From assembly GCA_036362985.1 (NCBI GenBank), contig JAYGXS010000002.1, forward strand, positions 12,834,017 through 12,898,016: a stretch of DNA of 64,000 bases. Reading direction: 5' to 3'. The notes beneath the pieces were generated by a model. It had not been told where the DNA came from. It saw nothing but the letters and a program-made list of their open reading frames with translations, and ran no database searches. This document shows positions 57,950-64,000 of the stretch, one piece after another. A program made the position numbers and the translations under genes. Each line of letters begins with the position of its first letter. Positions within the stretch are counted from its first letter, which is position 1. This DNA comes from Ligula intestinalis (Eukaryota; Platyhelminthes; Cestoda; Diphyllobothriidea; Diphyllobothriidae).

Positions 57950-58935
57950 AAATGATTTTTTGTGACAGTAGAGCGTATGTATTGGTTACTGAAGTTTGTG
58001 TTGGCGATTCCAATGAACCTGCTTGTAACTGTAGGAAAATCGTCTCCTGAAATTGTGGAAACAGAACTCCAACAGCTGCAGAAAACACTTCCTGAAAATA
58101 GATCTCCGGATAGGTTCATCCTTAGGAATATGGGCGAACGTGCCAAAAAGCTTGCTACCTTAGCCGCAGAATCGAAAAATGTGTTCATAAGACTGCCTTC
58201 CTTCGGCAATGCAACAAGCGAGCTGGTTAGACGATGCCCGAAGACTGCGATTGCAAGCGCTTTCCCTGCGGCTGTTTTTCGCTAACTCTCCCATCCTACC
58301 ATTGGGGGGTAAAGACCGACTCCCGTTGTAGGCCACATCCATGTGCATGAACTCTTTCACTTGCTCTCGTGGAACAAGATACACCAGCCGAACAACAAGG
58401 TGCTCACAAAAGAGGATACATGAGCACATATCGGCCTGGTTGAGTAAGAATGAAACTAAATCGATCTCGAGTTCCGTTATTGCACACCGTGTCCATAGGA
58501 ATCAACGAGTCGATATCAATTAAGCATTTCAGTTTGTCTACCGGACATTAGCTAAAGCCTACGCCAACGGGTGCTGTACGGCTAGCGAATACAGTGCTGC
58601 GTTGTCAGTAGATACTGGCACAAACCCTTTCACTTCCGTGGCCGACCCCGACGGCAGGTGGTGATCTTTTATCATCCCCACGTCCTCGTGACAGTCGCTC
58701 GCTTCGTGAAAATAACAGCAGTTATCACTCCATGTACCTGACCCCTGATCAGTGCCCACAACCTAAACCAATTTTCGTCCCTCTCCCCTCCCGAGCCGGT
58801 CTCACCATGCGGTGGCATGAAAAAAATAAGTTGTAATCAAAATCCACTTATGAACCCTGTCCAACTGTACAATGTCATTATCCCTGCAAATGTATTGGCC
58901 TAATGAAGATTGGCTGACAAAACAACTTTCTGAAA
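57950..58935 (+). pseudogene. Penelope-like element, family C, copy 2
   Basis: The translation has VETELQQLQKTLPENRSPDR, FILRNMGERAKKLATL and NVFIRLPSFG, followed by a GIY-YIG remnant MNSFTCSRGTRYTSRTTRCS and KRIHEHISAWLSKNETKSIS (58341-58523). YIG reads YTS, so the nuclease would be dead. The C-terminal and 3' parts match 39250-39770. A decayed CUAAUGA core with no proper GAAA lies at 58896-58935. It lies directly upstream of family B in the same orientation. Confidence 0.75.
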
Positions 58936-58959
58936 ATCGTCTGTTAAAGACCAACGCAA

Positions 58960-59900
58960 AGTAATCTCCCGTGTGTCCCCTTCCTTGAATGTCCGGTCCA
59001 GAGGACATCCTCCTGCTTAATGCAAATGCGCTTCTAAATTCTGTTAATCAAGCCCACCCCTCAATTAAGATCACTTTGGACGTGGAGAGGGGAGGTTCGT
59101 TCTCCTTTTTGGATATCCTCCTAATTCGAAGACCTGACGGTAGCGTCCGAAGAAGCGTTTATCTAAAGAAAACCTGGTCCGAACAGTATACAAAGTTTAA
59201 CAGTTTTTCACCTTTTCAACAGAAGCGTAACTTAGTCCGCTGCTTAACGCAAAGAGACAGAAAAATCTGCTCAGCTGACACAATTGAAATGGAGCTCCAG
59301 AAACTCCAGGACGTGCTTCGAGAGAACGGATATCCGGACAGATTCATCATAAAGAATATGATAGAGAAAGGAACAAAGCCCACCACACCCACGGTGGAAA
59401 AGAAGACGCTATTCCTCAAAGTCCCTTTTTAAGGGGATGCAGCAAGCGAACTCTTAAGCAGACGCCTCAAGCAAGCCGTAGCACAAACCTTCCCAGAAGC
59501 GAAAATTCAGGTGTTATTTTCAACCAGCCCGATACTGAACGGTGAAGGTAAGGATAAGCTGCCAACTCAGACCACTTCTATGTGTATCTTCTCATTTACT
59601 TGCTCCTGTGGAACAGGTTATATCGGTCGCAAGAGTCGGCGCATATCCAAAAGAATACGGAAACTCCTCCCGGTATCGCTGAGCAACGATGAAGTCAGGA
59701 GCATCAACAGTGCCATCCTTACCCACATGGTTGACTCCGGTCATCGTGTGGAGCCCAACGAAGCCTTTAAAGTAATTTATAAGGCTCCGCCAAATTACCG
59801 AAATTCCCTGGGTCAGCATTTACTAGCGCCAGCTGAAAAAACAACCACAATCTGGTTGAGGAAGCCGTTTTTGTGCGCGCGCGAAGTACCTCCTGCAAGC
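58960..59900 (+). pseudogene. Penelope-like element, family B, copy 3: RT thumb to GIY-YIG, one stop
   Basis: This is the most readable PLE frame on the plus strand. 58989-59432 has the RT C-terminal segment (ANALLNSVNQAHPSIKITLD, SFSFLDILLIRRPDGSV, KKTWSEQYTKF, KRNLVRCLTQRDRKICSAD). A single TAA at 59430-59432 (copy 2 has CAA at the same place, a C-to-T change) is followed in frame by GDAASELLSRRLKQAVAQTF, CSCGTGYIGRKSRR and INSAILTHMVDSGHRV. In the nuclease the YIG box is intact but REH reads RKL. RT motifs A-C are missing through 5' truncation. Confidence 0.88.
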
Positions 59901-60113
59901 CCCGAGCTTGTCATGGCCAGTACTGCCAGCATCTTTTCACGCTTTCTCCTCATCTTCCTATCCGGATTCAACAAACCCTCATTACCTCATAACCAGCCGA
60001 GTACTATCAACCTCAACCCCCTCCCCTCCCCTATTCCTATGCCTAATTTGCCTGCAATTATGAATGTAATTGCCCGTATGTTATCTTTTACCCCTTCCTC
60101 ACATAAATGTTAT

Positions 60114-60156
60114 GGCTCGAGGAGGATTTTTCGAAATCTACATACGTATGCTCGCC
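60114..60156 (+). ncRNA. Hammerhead-like motif in family B 3' region, copy 3
   Basis: Stem I GGC (60114-60116) and GCC (60154-60156) are retained and GAAA is present. The CUGANGA core reads UCGAGGA, and stem III is eroded except for an inner CATACGTATG palindrome. Decayed relative to 49141 and 19709. Confidence 0.5.
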
Positions 60157-60159
60157 CAA

Positions 60160-61080
60160 ATACTCTTCCGGTGGGAATTTTTGCAACCTTCTTTATATAA
60201 TAAAAAAAACAGCGCGCGCAAGCCAACGTTGATATGTGGCAAACATTCTGTGCTAGCACTGGTTGATCTAAGATAAGCGTGGAGACGGAAAATAGATGTG
60301 CGACGAACACCGTAAGAGTCGCAGTGTGGTAGTAGCGTGTTCGCATCAAACTTCCCGCATCCCATTCCTTCCACTTCCCCCCCCCCTCCATTTCCTCCTC
60401 CTCCTCCTCGCCTGTTCGGCTGTGAGATGCGGACAGGATGCACCCGATGATTGGCAAGGTTTCGTCGATCTAGGCCGAGCGTTATATGCTTCGGTCCCCC
60501 GCGCCAGATGGCCGACAGATGTTGGCCGGTGGAAAGTACACTAATGAGGTGTGTGCACGCCACGAATGCATGCTCCAAGGCTGTGTGGTTCTGCCGACCG
60601 AGATGGAATGTTCTTCTTCTTTCCCCTCCATGCCCTATGCCATCAAGCGTCCATCTGAAGCCGATGGGCAGGCTGCAATAAAACTGCACTGTACTGTGAA
60701 ACGAAAGGCTGCTAGGCAGGCACTGTAGCCTATCTCGTGAAATGTTACAATAAGCTCAGAGAAATGCGCTTTTGATTCGAAGGGAGGAGTACTTGGTGGG
60801 GATGGGTTGTCATAGGGAGACTATCATGCAAAATAATTTGATGATTGTTTTAGAGCCACGGAAGGGATGCTGGATCTTGGTTTGGTCTACCTTTCGTGCG
60901 TGCTTGTAAGGACGGCACATTCGGCAAAATGACTACGCATTTCCCCGATTATTTTTGGTGTTCTATAAAACTTTAAATCTTTACCTTTTTAGAAATCCAG
61001 AGCAAAGATATTCTTTTAGCTTTCTCCAAATCTTAGACTTCAGGATAGGTTCCTTTATGAGGTGGATCCGACAAAACAAA
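60160..61080. other. No supported gene
   Basis: A 183-codon minus-strand frame (60138-60689) overlaps a CT/CCT-rich run (60371-60410) and has no domain. Plus-strand frames here are equally featureless. Confidence 0.45.
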
Positions 61081-61089
61081 GAGAAACCG

Positions 61090-61130
61090 GAATGAACATT
61101 TTGTGGCTTGTTAGCCGTCGTCAGAAATTC
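61090..61130 (-). ncRNA. Hammerhead-like remnant
   Basis: The minus strand has an intact CUGACGA, a stem II of GGCU/AGCC around AACA, then AAAA instead of GAAA. Inactive if it was once a ribozyme. Confidence 0.4.
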
Positions 61131-61131
61131 A

Positions 61132-61235
61132 TACCTGATCTCAAGGTTCGGACCTCCCGAGATTTGAACTGGGGACCTTTGGCCATTGAGTTTAATGCTC
61201 TACCTCTAGTCCACGGGCTTCTTGCTTTGTCGGTT
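61132..61235 (-). repeat. tRNA-like SINE head
   Basis: On the minus strand, box A (TAGAGGTAGAGCATTAAA) and box B (AGTTCAAATCTCGG) are spaced as in a tRNA. Stems do not close into a full cloverleaf. Confidence 0.55.
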
Positions 61236-61239
61236 TCTT

Positions 61240-62640
61240 TATATTCTTAAAAATCTTTTTAAATCCCCGATGACTTTGAACCGGACTTGCCCTAGCGTGT
61301 CCAAACTACGCGTTTTTAACTTTCAAGTTAGGTAAAATAGAACCGTCTCTATGTCCGAAGAAATAATTCTGTAAATTAGTAAGTAAATGACTTGGAGCTG
61401 GGTGACTGGAAAATGACTTTTAGGGTCAGAACCGATGTATCAATGTGTATTTCATAGATTCATAATGACAAGCTTTAAAGACCATCACATACACTTTCTT
61501 CGAGAACAAAAACAGAAGAAGAGGTAGTTGGGCACCAAGTACAATTTTAAGGAAGAATACTGTCTTTGCGTTTTCCCATAAAATATACTCGAATGCATTC
61601 GGATAAACTAGAAGTTTGCTTGCTAATTAAGTAGTGATTTTCTACAGGCTAGAAGTTGGTGGAAAAAATTTGTGCAAAAGCCGAAATCTCGTGGATGCTA
61701 AATTTTTTTGAGGTTACTCTGTACTTTATTACAATACCGCCTAAGTAATCTATTCTCACCTAAAGCATTCGACCTAACAGGAAGCCAGCTTTCCCGTCTG
61801 GAGGTCCTAAGTTATCATTTTGCGAAACAACCGTTTAAAAGCCCGCTTATTTGGATGGGAACTATATGTGCAGGGTCATAGTTTTTTCCCGTAGGTAAAG
61901 TATCCTTCTTTAGGAGAAAATTATCAAATCCCCCGCGGTTGAAACAGGTCGAGTCCGCTGCATTCGAAACCAAATTTTGTTGTTTGCTGCTTCTTTTTTC
62001 GCTGCTTCTGTCACGTTTAGCGTGGGAATGCTGACTGCAGGAGAGAAAAAATTGCCTGAATGGAAGACGTTTACCATGAGAAAATACCTTTAGTCGCCTG
62101 GCAAAGCCTTGTTTAACGGCGAGGAAGTTCGTTGCGAATGTCGGATGAGAGAGCGGGGCACTGGCAGGAGCGCCTTCACTCACTTACTCATGTTTGCGCC
62201 TGTCATCGCGTTGACTTATGGAACCTCCTCGCATCGCTTCGCCTCGTCGTATGTTTTTTTGTTCGCAGTGGCCCAAACAAATCTGCCTCGAACTAATGCA
62301 AGTTTGCACCACCGCCACCAACAATGCGACTTCACTTTTGACAGCGACGGAGGTTCTGCGAGGCAGAAGTAGTTCGTTTTTCTCCGCTGGAGCAAACTAA
62401 TTTCTTGTGTAAGTTGCCGTCCCCCTGCGGCGGGCGTTTTTTTCCACCTGTCACTTACCTGTTTTTTCCTCGCAGAAAATCCTTCCATGGCGAGGGGTTT
62501 GATTAAATTCGGAAAATATTGCTCTTTTTCAATTTTCTACTGGACAATGAAAAACACGCAAGATCACTACCAGTCAACCCTTTGTTTTGTTGCCCTGATT
62601 GTTGAACAGGACTGCAGTGAGATCCTGTTTGCCTTGAGAT
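61240..62640. other. Mostly unassigned; MITE arm relic at 61560-61700
   Basis: 61560-61700 carries a decayed MITE arm (ctaattaagtagtgattttctaca). The remainder has no recognised gene. Frames of 87-122 codons at 61815-62488 lack domains. Confidence 0.45.
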
Positions 62641-62649
62641 TCTTTTCTT

Positions 62650-62770
62650 TGGCGCTAACGTGCACAGATGCGGTGCACACGGGGTGAACGCAGTAGATGC
62701 TTTCAGTAGCCACCAAATACCTCGAGTTTTTTTCACAATTGGATCAACTCAAATTAACTAAATCTCTCAA
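62650..62770 (+). repeat. SINE tail fragment
   Basis: The phrase cgagtttttttcacaattgga at 62722-62742 matches the SINE body after the tRNA-like unit at 62950-63025 and at 33915-33935 (inverted). Confidence 0.5.
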
Positions 62771-62939
62771 ACCTCCTAATAATTAACTCAGCCTAGTAGT
62801 CATTTTGGTGGCACCTAGATGATTGCTTAGGAAATCCTGCTTGGCCAGTCAGCTTCCTGTTCCGCATTGGTGGATTTCATGTGGGCGGGAAAGTTGGGCG
62901 GGCAATATCGACCCAATTTTGATTAAATTTATGGCGCGA

Positions 62940-63060
62940 GGCGGGGCGTTTGTATCTTAGCGGTTAGAGTGTTGGTTTCCGGTGAACGCCTTCTCTGATA
63001 CGCGGGTTCGAATTCCGCCGAACGCCTCAAGTTTTTGTACCATTGGGTTAACTCAGATAT
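62940..63060 (+). repeat. tRNA-derived SINE copy, best tRNA-like head
   Basis: GGCGTTT (62944-62950) pairs with GAACGCC (63019-63025) as an acceptor stem. The T arm GCGGG-TTCGAAT-TCCGC closes. Box A is TAGCGGTTAGAGTGTTGG and box B GGTTCGAATTCC. The variable region is long and the anticodon stem is imperfect. A body phrase follows (accattgggttaactca). Probably a SINE and not a working tRNA. Confidence 0.65.
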
Positions 63061-63237
63061 GATTTTGACCATTCTCTCCAAAGTCATATACATCTCCAAG
63101 TACTGCATGATGATCTGGCCCATGTCTTAGCATGGTCGTCAGCAACTGGCTTTCTACTTAACTGTCAGAAGTCAGTGCAGTGTGTTTATGGGCTGCAACC
63201 ATCTCCTAGTCCTGGATCCATTGACAATCTGCCAAAT
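63057..63237 (+). pseudogene. LINE fragment (post-YADD part), out of order
   Basis: The sequence corresponds to the part after YADD at 46598-46770 and 63655-63840 (ccaaagtcatatacatctcc..., ending gacaatctgcc). It precedes the N-terminal RT part that starts at 63250, so these are separate insertions or a rearrangement. Confidence 0.7.
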
Positions 63238-63249
63238 TAGGCTGTTTTC

Positions 63250-64000
63250 CTCTAATTTTTCCAATCCCCTGCAATTTGCGTATAAGACTAGGCGTAGTAC
63301 ACTAGACGCTGTTGCTCTGGTAGTCCATTCTGCTCTTAAAGATTAAGAAAAGGGTTGCCGTGCATATGGTTGTGCTTTTCTCGACTACTCCTCAGCCTTT
63401 AATACTATTTCGCGCTAACTTATTCTCCTTAATAAAAAGTCTGCATGTGGCTCTCCCGACTGGGTTGTATCTTGGCTTGAGGACTATTTCACTTCCCACA
63501 CTCAATTCGTTCAGTGCGGAAAGCGAAAATCCATGGTCCTTCCCAGCAACTGTGAAGTTATTCAGGGGGCTAATTATCCCCTCATCTCTTCTCTCCCCAC
63601 ACTGACGACCTACGATCGACAAACGAATGCTTGTTTGTTAAATATGCTGATGATATGGTTGTTGGCCGACCGCTCAAAAGTCATTCACATCTCCAAGTAC
63701 TAAAGGATTGCCTAACCCATGTCTCAACAGGGTCGTCAACAAATGGTCTTCTACTTAACGAGCGAAAGTCAGTCTAGTGTATTTTTCGACTTCGACCCTC
63801 TCCCATTCCCGAACATATTCACATTCTGCCCACCGAAGTTTCCTCTTTTCGATACCTTGGCGTAACACTAGCATCCAACTTTAAATTTACTCCTCATTTT
63901 TATCAAAATCCGTCAACTATTATATTATATCCGTCGCTTGCGTTCATATCACACACCACAAGCCCTAATCTGGCGTTTTGTAGATGCCTGTATTCTCCCC
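63250..64000 (+). pseudogene. LINE (CR1/Jockey-like) RT, runs off the window
   Basis: In order: FAYKTRRSTLDAVALVVHSA, CAFLDYSSAFNTI, SACGSPDWVVSWLEDYF, a SNCEVIQGANYPL-like segment, KYADDMVVG (YADD intact at 63643-63654), and the start of the LLYYIRRLRSYHTPQALIWR segment at the window edge. Frameshifts and stops are present. It is one of two copies with an intact YADD. Confidence 0.82.

Noticed and set aside
60138..60689. 183-codon minus-strand frame
   Set aside because: It crosses a CCT-rich run giving poly-glycine/glutamate, with no recognisable domain.
62944..63025. Functional tRNA gene
   Set aside because: The acceptor and T arms close, but the anticodon stem is imperfect, the variable region is long, and a SINE body follows.
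1..64000. CRISPR arrays, bacterial operons, prophage or rRNA
   Set aside because: No such structures. The content is eukaryotic retroelement sequence throughout.

Overview
The window is 64 kb of animal nuclear DNA that is almost entirely transposable-element sequence. I find no host protein-coding gene I can defend, no rRNA and no convincing functional tRNA. The mix points to a flatworm, plausibly a tapeworm or fluke: many decayed Penelope-like elements (PLEs) with GIY-YIG endonuclease tails, CR1/Jockey-type and RTE-type LINE remnants, a young Ty3/gypsy element, TA-flanked foldback MITEs and tRNA-like SINEs. The organism is inferred from this mix and not proven. A 100-N gap (55050-55149) and frame breaks at homopolymer runs indicate a draft assembly.

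Layout. 1-7 kb: an old dispersed repeat present twice (about 950-3160 and 3650-5095). The first copy is split by a 991-bp Tc1/mariner-like foldback MITE (1701-2691); the second lacks it and so records the empty site. 8.9-20 kb: a LINE 3' end (10.1-10.8 kb) and PLE fragments of at least five families (11.7, 13.5, 15.1, 17.1, 18.1 and 18.8 kb). 20.2-23.4 kb: the longest PLE, minus strand, with RT and GIY-YIG domains, a partial direct copy of its 3' end at its 5' side and an inverted terminal arm. 24-36 kb: LINE tails, a multi-part unknown repeat (25.4-28.1 kb), a 38-C tract, a foldback at 30.6-31.1 kb and a PLE at 31.5-32.2 kb. 37-51 kb: a second MITE, PLE copies, inverted copies of the unknown repeat, and a LINE with an intact YADD box (46.3-47.6 kb). 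52672-57667: a Ty3/gypsy element, minus strand, with 352-bp LTRs differing at one base. 57.9-64 kb: two adjacent PLE copies, SINEs and LINE pieces running off the end.

The most interesting layer is RNA. I find a dozen hammerhead-ribozyme-like motifs. In the main form, four bases pair across a CUGANGA core, then a stem II hairpin, GAAA, a short self-complementary stem III (ACGU or AUGU) and a GUC-type cleavage triplet. A second form lies about 95-185 bp downstream of the coding remnants of three copies of one PLE family, where stem III stays paired despite substitutions. Hammerheads in PLEs are known; the density here, the two architectures, and the near-intact copies at 6468-6508 (+) and 49141-49180 (+) are worth testing.

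The elements do not form a host pathway. Each PLE supplied RT plus GIY-YIG endonuclease, with the ribozymes presumably processing their tandem transcripts. The gypsy element supplied Gag, protease, RT/RNase H and integrase in the usual Metaviridae order. Nearly every coding copy is broken, so the window reads as a graveyard with one recent arrival.
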